Source: JAFGMR01 sp964632755 (GTDB lineage: Archaea; Halobacteriota; Methanosarcinia; Methanotrichales; Methanotrichaceae). Taken from it: DNA of 47,116 nucleotides. The notes under the pieces are model-generated. The model did no database searches, was not told where the DNA came from, and saw nothing but the letters and a program-made list of their open reading frames with translations. The first letter of the stretch is position 1; each line of letters opens with the position of its first letter. Both the position numbers and the translations under genes were made by a program. The stretch covers positions 1 through 47,116 of the forward strand of contig CAZWDT010000010.1 in assembly GCA_964632755.1 (NCBI GenBank), read 5' to 3'. Shown piece by piece: positions 23,875 through 31,233 of the stretch.

Positions 23875-24954
23875 ATGAAGGACCGGATTCGCGTGGCAAT
23901 TATCGGAGGCGGCATCGCCGGAGCGGAGCTCGCCCGAAACGCAACCTCCGAGAGGTTGCTCGATGTCACCCTAATCGAGCCCAAGTCCTGGATAGAGGTC
24001 CAGGCCCTCTACCCCGACTTCCTCGCGGGATTGGTCAGGATGGAAGACCTCACCGCCCCCCTGATGCCCTTCTGTTGGAATAAGGGGGCCACCCTGGTCG
24101 GAGAGCGCGCGCTAGGCCTGGAGAATGGAGCGGTCATCTGCGAGAATAAACGGGTGGAGTTCGACGTGGCGGTGATTGCAACAGGGGCAGGGCAGAACTA
24201 CTTCGGCGTCAAGGGGACAGAGCACACCTTCTCCATCAATACGCTTGATCAGACCATCCGGGCGAGGGAGTTCATAGAGCGCGAGAATCCCAGCCGGATC
24301 ATGATAATAGGCTCCGGCCTCACCGGCGTGGAGACGGCCTGCGTTCTCGCAGATAGCCTGGAGAGCGACATATATATCGTGGAGATGAGGGAGCGGCTGC
24401 TCCCCCAGTTTCCCCAGTCCACATCGAGCCATGTGGAGAGGGCCCTATACAAGAGGGGGGTGAATGTCCTCACATCCAGACAGGTGGAGGGGGTCTCTCC
24501 CGACAGCATAGCCTTCTCCGACGGATCCTCGCTCGACTGCGACATGGCGATATGGACGACGGGGATCAAGCCATCGCGTTTCGTAGAAGGGCTCGATCTG
24601 CCCAAGAAGAACGGCTGGCTGCTGACCGACCCCTACTTCCGAGTGAAGGACGAGATCTACGCCATAGGCGATACCGCTTGGATCGAGATAGATGGGAGGC
24701 TTGCCACGAAGACGGGGATCGAGGCTGAGAGACAAGCAAAACATATGGCCGATAACCTCTCCCGCATGGCGAGAGGACATCCTTTCGCGCCATACTCCGT
24801 GCTTGCCAGCACCGAGAACCCCATGGCCTTGATATCCATAGGCAGCGGCTCTGCTGTGGGCGTATACGGCGGCCTATGCGTCGCCATGCCCTCGCGACTG
24901 ATTCATGGCCTCAAGATCTGGATCGACAAGTCGATAGCGAAGAGGTACAGGTGA
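23875..24954 (+). CDS. FAD-dependent pyridine nucleotide-disulfide oxidoreductase, NDH-2/FSP1-like
   Basis: Flavoprotein of about 359 residues with two dinucleotide folds: the FAD-binding VAIIGGGIAGAELAR near the N-terminus and the NAD(P)H-binding IMIIGSGLTGVETACVLA in the middle, then the DGSSLDCDMAIWTTGIKPS and YAIGDTAWIE motifs near the FAD ribityl site. There is no CxxxxC redox pair, so it is not a classical disulfide reductase; an NADH:acceptor (type II) role is likely. The C-terminus is basic and could associate with the membrane. I place the start at ATG 23875 (MKDRIRVAII); a GAGGT 14 bases upstream is a loose ribosome-binding site. An upstream TTG at 23854 would add seven residues. 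Confidence 0.82.
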   Translation: MKDRIRVAIIGGGIAGAELARNATSERLLDVTLIEPKSWIEVQALYPDFLAGLVRMEDLTAPLMPFCWNKGATLVGERALGLENGAVICENKRVEFDVAVIATGAGQNYFGVKGTEHTFSINTLDQTIRAREFIERENPSRIMIIGSGLTGVETACVLADSLESDIYIVEMRERLLPQFPQSTSSHVERALYKRGVNVLTSRQVEGVSPDSIAFSDGSSLDCDMAIWTTGIKPSRFVEGLDLPKKNGWLLTDPYFRVKDEIYAIGDTAWIEIDGRLATKTGIEAERQAKHMADNLSRMARGHPFAPYSVLASTENPMALISIGSGSAVGVYGGLCVAMPSRLIHGLKIWIDKSIAKRYR

Positions 24955-25019
24955 GAATGGGCGCGTCATCGCAAAGGATTCCAAGATCTCCCCGGCAAAA
25001 AGGCCAATGGAAGCGTTCC

Positions 25020-25060
25020 GAACGGTTCAGAATGGTTCAAGACCGTTCCGTTCCGGTTCG
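25020..25060 (+). promoter_or_regulatory. GAACGGT/ACCGTTC dyad, candidate operator
   Basis: Inverted repeat GAACGGT (25020-25026) and ACCGTTC (25042-25048), with further GGTTC and GTTCCG copies spaced about ten bases apart up to 25060. It lies about 130 bases upstream of the repeat-protein gene and could be a multi-site operator for it. Confidence 0.4.
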
Positions 25061-25193
25061 TACCCCTCCACCTTCTTCTATCGTTCGGCGATGATGTTAG
25101 GGCAAGGAGTTGGCTCCAGGCGTTGGGAGGGCGATTCCGCCCCCCAAAAAAAAAACGTACACGTCGGAGCCTTCCTTAATGGAGGTATAAAGA

Positions 25194-26104
25194 GTGAGAA
25201 TAGCAAGTTCGATGATGGTAATGGCAGCGCTCTGCCTTCTGGCAGCGCCCACAATAGCCATGCCATGGGGAAACGGCCACGGGGTTGGGTCATGGCAGAT
25301 GGACCTAACCGATGAAGAGATGATGAACATGACATTGGCCGAGCTCAAGGAGCTCAAGGATCAGAAGATGGCCGAGATGGAGAACATGACCCTTAGCGAC
25401 CTCAAGCAGATGCGAGAAGAGCAGAGGGCCGAGCGCGAGAACATGACGCTTGCAGACGTCCAGGAGCAGGGGCGTTTCAAGGGCGATGGTCGCTTCGATA
25501 ATCAGCGCTTCGATGGACGACAAGCCGATGGATGTCAAGGCGATGGACGACAGGCCGGTCCTGACGGGATGCATCCCTTCATGGGCGGGGACCTCTGTCT
25601 GCTCGACCTCNNNNNNNNNNNNNNNNNNNNNNNNNNNNNNNNNNNNNNNNNNNNNNNNNNNNNNNNNNNNNNNNNNNNNNNNNNNNNNNNNNNNNNNNNN
25701 NNNNNNNNNNCGGTCCTGACGGGATGCATCCCTTCATGGGCGGGGACCTCTGTCTGCTCGACCTCGATATCAGCCAGGAGGAGCTCGACGGGATGACGCT
25801 TGCCGAGATCCAGGCTCTTCGTGAGCAGAAGAGGGCCGAGATGGAGAACATGACCCTTGCAGAGATCCAGGCCCTCAGGGAGCAGAAGAGGGCCGAGATG
25901 GAGAACATGACCCTTGCAGAGCTCAAGGAGAGCGGCAAGTTCTGCGGCATGATGGGCCCTGGCTGCCCAATGGGAGACGGCGGCATGATGGGAGCAGGAA
26001 ATCAGATGGGCGCCGGATGCCAAATGGAAGATAGAGCTCAGAATGGACCTGGCAGGATGACGGACCGATTCGGTAATGATGGTTCACCGAGAGGTCGTGC
26101 ATAA
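25194..26104 (+). CDS. Secreted Met/Cys-rich repeat protein (crosses an assembly gap)
   Basis: An exported protein starting at GTG 25194, seven bases after a GGAGGT ribosome-binding site. The signal peptide spans residues 1-22 (MRIASSMMVMAALCLLAAPTIA). The mature part has 19-residue repeats on the pattern ENMTLAEIQALREQKRAEM, two of them almost identical at the DNA level (25805-25918), and related degenerate copies nearer the start. A Gly/Asp/Gln-rich linker lies in the middle, and the C-terminus is Met/Cys-rich (CGMMGPGCPMGDGG and more). A 100-N gap lies inside; the flanking 55 bases are duplicated (25556-25610 and 25711-25765). Collapsing this gives a continuous 251-residue frame. Metal (copper) binding is suggested by the Met/Cys motifs but is unproven. 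Confidence 0.7.
25556..25765. repeat. Assembly gap of 100 N flanked by identical 55-bp ends
   Basis: Bases 25556-25610 and 25711-25765 are identical over 55 bases on either side of exactly 100 N (25611-25710), the same pattern and length as the gap near 1.4 kb. Removing 155 bases keeps the repeat-protein frame open. Confidence 0.9.
25805..25918 (+). repeat. 57-bp tandem coding repeat, two copies
   Basis: Two adjacent, nearly identical copies of a 57-base unit (19 codons) at 25805-25861 and 25862-25918, encoding EIQALREQKRAEMENMTLA. High nucleotide identity with only scattered third-position changes points to recent tandem duplication. Confidence 0.85.
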
Positions 26105-26325
26105 GCTTTCGTGAACCGTTCAAGAGGGTTATGGGCCAAGCGACCCATGACCTCTTCCCCGTTATATGAGGTCTCGGCGATGGATCCAAGATACGATCGA
26201 ATGATCATCTCCGCTCCCTCCCCCATGGCAGATGGCCTGGGCGAAGAGGGGATTCTACCACGGAAGGGAAGGCCTTCCAGTCCGAGCCGAGCCGAAGGAT
26301 TGCGCTCGAACTGCGGGAGGTGCCG

Positions 26326-27045
26326 ATGAAGGCTATGAGCATCTCGGCTGCTCTCGCGTTCCTTTTATCCATATCGATCGTTGCCATATCGGGTCCCATC
26401 GAGACACCTGCTGAGTCCTTTTCGAATGCTTTGGCCGGAGATCCTGCGCAGCCGCCTCGCGGAATGGAGAGAAGATTTGGATGCGGTCACTTCACGTCCG
26501 ATGGCCTTGCATTCTCCAATCAGGGAATCGCCCCCCTTCGATTGGACCTGATCGACGGAGTTGGGATCCAGCCATCCCTCGCACGGTCCTTGCTAAGTGA
26601 GGGGAGGACGATCGAGGAGATAAAGGATGAGATCTCCAGGATGGAAGGAACGCCCGTCGCCAGGGGGTGGATAATGCTTGGGGAGGACCACTACCTCCTC
26701 TGCAACATAAACCGGGAGTTGGATGATGGTGGCTCGAGGCTGGAGGCGGACTTGAAGAGATCTGCTGGAATGGACGCCCTGAGGAGCGGGGAGGTCGTCG
26801 GCCATATAGAGATCAGATCGAGGGCCGATGAGGGCGCCTGGTCCGGTGAGGGAGATATATCGCTTCGCCGTGGGAATGGGGAGATCCACTATCGAATCGT
26901 CCTCATATCCGGCCCGCCGCCGGCGGACTGCGATGGTGGATGGCAGGCACAGAGGATCGAAGATCGCCCTCCAAGAGGGCAGAGGATGGAGGAGATCGAA
27001 CTCTTGCGCCACCATATTATGGGAGACCACGCCCCCATGTGGTGA
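26326..27045 (+). CDS. Secreted protein of unknown function
   Basis: A 239-residue exported protein with a signal peptide over residues 1-22 (MKAMSISAALAFLLSISIVA and the next two residues). The mature part contains LIDGVGIQPSLARSLLSEGR, then a TIEEIKDEISRMEG helix that loosely resembles the repeat helix of the gene upstream, then an amphipathic beta-rich region. The C-terminus is basic, with HHIMGDHAPMW at the end. The ATG 26326 is preceded by GGGAGG; a GTG six bases earlier is inside that site. The family is unknown to me. Its location 221 bases after the Met/Cys-rich repeat protein and the shared export signal suggest related roles. Confidence 0.68.
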   Translation: MKAMSISAALAFLLSISIVAISGPIETPAESFSNALAGDPAQPPRGMERRFGCGHFTSDGLAFSNQGIAPLRLDLIDGVGIQPSLARSLLSEGRTIEEIKDEISRMEGTPVARGWIMLGEDHYLLCNINRELDDGGSRLEADLKRSAGMDALRSGEVVGHIEIRSRADEGAWSGEGDISLRRGNGEIHYRIVLISGPPPADCDGGWQAQRIEDRPPRGQRMEEIELLRHHIMGDHAPMW

Positions 27046-27222
27046 GCAGGTGGGGAGTGATGTGGATGCCTCCGCAGGCCTGGACGCCACCATATAGGGC
27101 GAGGCTCGACCACCTGGCAATTTATGTCGCCTAAAACGGAAGACCAGATGGCATGGGCATTCTAGAAACATTCCAACAGAGGGGAGTGTCGCAATATATA
27201 ATGCATATTAATCGCAGACTCA

Positions 27223-28230
27223 TTGCTCGATCTATATGTGCTTACATATCGGAGGGAATGCTCCCTGGATCCAAAGGATGATCTGGACCTGATCTACCAA
27301 GCGAAGCACCTTTTCGACTCCCTGGGTCTGGGGCTGGTTGTAACCGGAGAGGATTGGCGTTTCTTGTACGTCAATCCAGCCTTTTCATCCATGGTGGGAT
27401 CTCGACCGGACGATACGGTGGGCAGGTCCATAGATAAGTTCGTCCCAGCCGATGAGCTGCCCCCCTGGAGGAGGCTCGAAGGTTGCGCATGGCTGGGAAG
27501 GCCACCCTCTATGAGCTTCGCCTGAAAAGGGAGGGCGGGGATCTCCATATAAGGATTGCAGGAGCCCCACGCTGGCAAGATGGGCGGGTGGTAGGGAGCA
27601 TTTCCCTGATAGCCGATATTAGCGATCTGCACAAGGCCAACTGTGAGTTGGAGAGACGGGTGGAGGAGAGGACGGCCAGGTTGACAAGGCTGAACGATGA
27701 GCTCTTACAGGAGATAGAGGCGCGAAAGCAGACGGAGAAGCGTTTGAGGAAGAGCAACGCCCACTACCGGGCTCTTGTGGAAAATCAGCCCGCCCTCGTA
27801 TGTCGAATTCTGCCCGATGGCACCTTCATCTATGTCAACAAGGCGCTTTGTCGATTCATCGGCAAGAGGGAGGACGAGCTTGTGGGACAGAACATCATCT
27901 CGCTAGCAATTGGCCAGGAAAAAGGGAGGGCGGAGGTCGCATTGGCTGCTCTGGGGCGGGAGATGCCGGACAGCCTCGCCGGCGAAAACCGTCTGATATC
28001 GATGCCTTGGGGCAAACACGCTAGTTCAGGTGGAACCTCACGGCCATTACCGGCGAATTCGGCCGGGAGGTAGAATACCAGATGGTGGGACTCGATATCA
28101 CCGAGGGCAAGAGGATTGTTGAGGCCTTGGCCGAGAGCGAGGCTCGTTTCAAGGCCATCTTCGAGAATAATGCACTGGGAATGATGATGATCGATCTTCT
28201 GGGAAGGTCGCTTCCAGTCGGCGTGTGGCC
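27223..28230 (+). pseudogene. Degraded PAS-domain sensor (histidine kinase) gene
   Basis: Fragments of at least three PAS domains can be read in order but not in one frame. The first is SLGLGLVVTGEDWRFLYVNP. Frame is lost near the six-C run at 27460-27465. The second fragment begins at about 27475, ends in a coiled coil (RRVEERTARLTRLNDELLQE) and continues through a PAS (VYVN-like FIYVNKALCRFIGKREDELV). Frame is lost again near 28010-28020, and a stop TAG lies at 28022-28024 in the frame that continues with EFGREVEYQMVGLDITEGKR. A third PAS (ARFKAIFENNALGMMMIDL) ends abruptly near 28200, with no kinase domain before the terminator. It is a multiply damaged, truncated gene. Confidence 0.8.
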
Positions 28231-28274
28231 AAAAAAAAGTACCAGACCGAAAGGGCAGAGGCCCCATTGGGGCC
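28231..28274 (-). terminator. Terminator of the RNA polymerase-ribosomal protein operon
   Basis: On the minus strand, a GGCCCC-AAT-GGGGCC stem (28274-28260) just after rps7 is followed by eight uridines (28238-28231). The U-tract is the main archaeal termination signal. Confidence 0.8.
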
Positions 28275-28286
28275 CCACGCTCGGGA

Positions 28287-28844
28287 TTAACGGGCTGCCT
28301 TTGCCACCCGCTCGGCGCTGTCCTTTCTGTTCACGGCATAGCTCTTGATATCGTAGTTGGCCGCAGAGATTATCTCGTCAGCGAGAGCGCTCTGGGCCGA
28401 CCGCTTCTTCTTGAAGGAGGCCTGCCATGCCCCCTTGGTGAGGAGCATCAAGGCCACATCCACCCTTCGCTGGGGAGAGGTATCCACCGCCTTTGGAACG
28501 GTGATTCCGCCGTACTTCAGCCGGACAACTTCCTCACGGGGACCGGCGTTGGATATCGCCTGGGCCAATACGGTGAGAGGGTTCTCCTTGGTCCTCTGAT
28601 GGATTATATCTAAGGCCTCCTCCACGATCTTGTAGGCGACCTGCTTCTGGCCGGAGTTCCTCTCCTTCCTCATCATCTTGTTCATCAGACGCTCTACTAT
28701 ATGCTGCTCCGACTTCTTGAACTGCTGCTTGGCATGCTTGCCGCCGGAGTGGAGGACAAGCTTTGGGGAGAGGTTCATGTAGCCCTTGATGCTGATATCA
28801 GCGATCTCCGCCTCTGCCGGATCCCATTTACCGAATACCTTCAT
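28287..28844 (-). CDS. rps7: 30S ribosomal protein S7
   Basis: Small-subunit protein that binds the 3' major domain of 16S rRNA. The 185-residue archaeal form reads MKVFGKWDPAEAEI at its start and has the family core IVERLMNKMMRKERNSGQKQ and NPLTVLAQAISNAGPREEV. I choose ATG 28844 because GGTGAG lies four bases upstream; a GTG three codons earlier is within that site. It is the last gene of the operon, overlapping neither rps12 nor its terminator. Confidence 0.96.
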   Translation of the reverse strand: MKVFGKWDPAEAEIADISIKGYMNLSPKLVLHSGGKHAKQQFKKSEQHIVERLMNKMMRKERNSGQKQVAYKIVEEALDIIHQRTKENPLTVLAQAISNAGPREEVVRLKYGGITVPKAVDTSPQRRVDVALMLLTKGAWQASFKKKRSAQSALADEIISAANYDIKSYAVNRKDSAERVAKAAR

Positions 28845-28849
28845 ATGCC

Positions 28850-29278
28850 TCACCTAACAGGCTTCTCCTTGCGCCCGGATACCATCTCCATCAGGGATAC
28901 GTTGTTTACACCTACGACCTTGAACCGCACACCGGGAATGTCGCCCATCGATCGGCCCATCCTGCCGCCGATGCGCTCCACGACCACCTCATCGTGCTCA
29001 TCGATGAACCCTATTGCCCCGTCTCCAGGACAGAAAGCGGTCACCTGCCTGCCGTTCTTGATCAGCTGTATCCGCACGCACTTCCTGATGGCGGAGTTGG
29101 GCTGCTTGGCCTCAACTCCAACCTTCTCCAAGACGATCCCCCTCGCCATGGGAGCTCCGCCGAGGGGATCTGCCTTTATTTTCATCCCTGAAGCTCGCTT
29201 GATGTAATGAGGATCGCTCCACCGCAGGGTCTTCCTGTCGCTCTCCAGCTTTCTGGCAGCGTAAATTCCCTTACCCAT
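28850..29278 (-). CDS. rps12: 30S ribosomal protein S12
   Basis: Decoding-centre protein of the small subunit. The 142-residue archaeal S12 has the highly conserved QPNSAIRKCVRIQLIKNG block, and the preceding GVEAKQ segment; the loop contacts the mRNA-tRNA codon-anticodon helix. Its stop lies six bases before the rps7 start, and a 70-base spacer separates it from nusA. The gene order nusA-rps12-rps7 is the classical archaeal arrangement. Confidence 0.96.
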   Translation of the reverse strand: MGKGIYAARKLESDRKTLRWSDPHYIKRASGMKIKADPLGGAPMARGIVLEKVGVEAKQPNSAIRKCVRIQLIKNGRQVTAFCPGDGAIGFIDEHDEVVVERIGGRMGRSMGDIPGVRFKVVGVNNVSLMEMVSGRKEKPVR

Positions 29279-29348
29279 TATTTCACCTGATTGATTGTGA
29301 ATGCCCGTCCTGCCCCTGGCCGCCGCGACTGGGGAATTCCGGCCAATC

Positions 29349-29780
29349 CTATTGAATTATTATATCGTCAACACCGTGATGCCTAGAAGCGAGCATCTTG
29401 GCCTTCAATATATTCCGGCCGTCCCGCCCAATGGCAATGCCCTTGTCCTTGTTTGCTACCTCTACATAAGCCAATCGCTTATTGTTCTTGTCGACCACAG
29501 ATACGTTCTTGATCTCGGCCGGCTGGAAGAGGTTCTCCAAGAACTCGTTCACGTCCTCGCTGTACTCCACGATCTCGATCTGCTTGCCTATGGACTTCTT
29601 GACCCGGTTAATATTGCTTCCCTTTCGGCCAATCGCCGCCCCCATATCCCCCTTCTTGATGACGAATATGATGCGTTCGTTCTCATCGTCCACGATGCAA
29701 TCCCTGGCCATGCCCCCTGTAAGACTCTCGAATAATGCAATGTATCTGATACCCTCGGTGGTGAGCTTGAACTCACTCAT
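29349..29780 (-). CDS. nusA: NusA-like transcription factor (two KH domains)
   Basis: Archaeal NusA homologue of 143 residues, made of two KH domains only. The GxxG loops are visible: IGRKGSNINRVKKSIGKQ in the first and IGRDGRNILKAK in the second. It binds RNA and is thought to act in transcription elongation or termination, although the archaeal protein lacks the S1 and N-terminal domains of bacterial NusA. I place the start at ATG 29780 (MSEFKLTTEGI), with GAGGTG six bases upstream; this gives a typical length. The upstream rpl30e gene overlaps it by eight bases. Confidence 0.93.
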   Translation of the reverse strand: MSEFKLTTEGIRYIALFESLTGGMARDCIVDDENERIIFVIKKGDMGAAIGRKGSNINRVKKSIGKQIEIVEYSEDVNEFLENLFQPAEIKNVSVVDKNNKRLAYVEVANKDKGIAIGRDGRNILKAKMLASRHHGVDDIIIQ

Positions 29781-30084
29781 TCTCAACACCTCGAATCTCT
29801 CGGAGCAGGGCCATGACCTCGGACTCACCGGGATCGATTATGGCGAGAGCAGAGACTGAAAATGGCTTTCCACAAGCGGATCCAAGATCCTTGCCCCGGC
29901 CCTGGTACCTGTAGATCGGTATCTCCAGGACCGTCAGATCGGTCTTGACATGCTGAGGGCAGTCCTCCGCATATATGATCAGCTTCGCCTGCCCATTTGT
30001 TCCGAACTCGATCGTCTGGTTCGACCCCAGAACCACCTTTCCCGTCCTTATCGAACTTCTGAGCGCTCGATCTATGTTTATCAT
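29773..30084 (-). CDS. rpl30e: 50S ribosomal protein L30e
   Basis: Small kink-turn-binding protein of the large subunit, 103 residues, of the L7Ae/L30e fold. The conserved NIDRALRSSIRTGKVVLGSN start, AKLIIYAEDCPQHVKTDL core and the YQGRGKDLGSACGKPFSVSAL block are all present. It lies between rpoA2 and nusA, the standard archaeal position. The start has a GAGGTAAT ribosome-binding site. Its stop overlaps the nusA start. Confidence 0.95.
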   Translation of the reverse strand: MINIDRALRSSIRTGKVVLGSNQTIEFGTNGQAKLIIYAEDCPQHVKTDLTVLEIPIYRYQGRGKDLGSACGKPFSVSALAIIDPGESEVMALLREIRGVENE

Positions 30085-30093
30085 CGTATTACC

Positions 30094-31233
30094 TCATCTC
30101 TTTGCCACTAGTTGCACATCGCCTGTCCCAAGCTGTATAGGCTGACCTACTATCACGTTCTCGGTTACGCCCCGAAGATCGTCGACGTCCCCGCGGATGG
30201 CTGCATCTAGTATGTGATTCACTGTGACCTCGAAGGCGGCTCTCGCAAGGACGCTCGCTTTCTCCCCAGAGACCCCATGTCTACCGATCTGTTTTATCTC
30301 GCCGTCGCAGGTCATAATGTCGGATACGAGCATGATATGCCTGACGTCCACGGCCAAACCCTGCTCCCGCAAGGTGTCGGTGGCCTCGTTGATGATGGCA
30401 TTCCTGGCAGCCTCTATGCCCAGTACCTCGCCGATCTCCGTGATATTGTTCGTCTTGGTGCGGCCGGGGTCCACGCCCTCGAACTGGAGGACCTTCTTCA
30501 GCGCGGATCCCTCAGTATAGAGGATATATTCGTCGCCCTCCTTCCTGATCACCACTCGCTTAATCCCATCAATTCCCTTGAGGGAGAGCTTCTTTATCTT
30601 TTCCACCAGCTGGAGCAGCTCCCTGTAGGAGGGCTCCTTTGGGGCCATGATCAATAGGTTGCCCCCACCCGGCTGATCAACCGATAGGCGCATCTCCTCT
30701 CCTAGCCTCTCGGCCACCTCTTTGGCAGTGATCTTGCGCTGGACGAGCGCCTCGGAGCTCAGCTCTATGAGCACGTTCATCTCCGCAAGATCGGTTGCAA
30801 TGGACCCCAGATGGAGGATGGATGTGGACTCGATCGCCCAGGCAACCTCTCGGGCAAGGTCCCTATCCCCAGCATACTGCTCAATAAGCCGTATCGTCAT
30901 CGTGGGAGTGGAGGGGACCTTCCTCGCATCCACTATCTCGATCAGCCGGGGAAGGCCGAGTGTGACATTGATCTCGGCGACGCCTGCGTAGTGGAAGGTC
31001 CGCATGGTCATCTGTGTGCCGGGCTCGCCTATCGACTGTGCGGCAACGACGCCGACCGCCTCACATGGCTCCACCTTGGCGTGATCGTAGTCGGCCATCA
31101 CGTGCTCCAGGATCTTGTCCAACAGCTCCCTCGTTAAGCCCACCCCGGAAAGCCCCTCCCGGAGCGCAGCCACGATGCTCTGGGGGAAATCCAGGGACGT
31201 TATGGCCTCTTCCACCTCGGCCTCGTTCAACAT
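30094..31233 (-). CDS. rpoA2: DNA-directed RNA polymerase subunit A''
   Basis: C-terminal part of the largest RNA polymerase subunit, split from A' in archaea. The 379-residue protein has the GEPGTQMTMRTFHYAGVAEINVTLGLPRLIEI block (read in parts) of the trigger loop and bridge-helix neighbourhood, and ends with the conserved PIQLGTGDVQL segment. The start ATG lies inside the end of rpoA1 (7-base overlap), so translation is coupled. Confidence 0.96.
   Translation of the reverse strand: MLNEAEVEEAITSLDFPQSIVAALREGLSGVGLTRELLDKILEHVMADYDHAKVEPCEAVGVVAAQSIGEPGTQMTMRTFHYAGVAEINVTLGLPRLIEIVDARKVPSTPTMTIRLIEQYAGDRDLAREVAWAIESTSILHLGSIATDLAEMNVLIELSSEALVQRKITAKEVAERLGEEMRLSVDQPGGGNLLIMAPKEPSYRELLQLVEKIKKLSLKGIDGIKRVVIRKEGDEYILYTEGSALKKVLQFEGVDPGRTKTNNITEIGEVLGIEAARNAIINEATDTLREQGLAVDVRHIMLVSDIMTCDGEIKQIGRHGVSGEKASVLARAAFEVTVNHILDAAIRGDVDDLRGVTENVIVGQPIQLGTGDVQLVAKR

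Noticed and set aside
28246..28290. Third PAS fragment continuing into the rps7 region
   Set aside because: The peptide after about 28205 is low-complexity translation of the antisense terminator.
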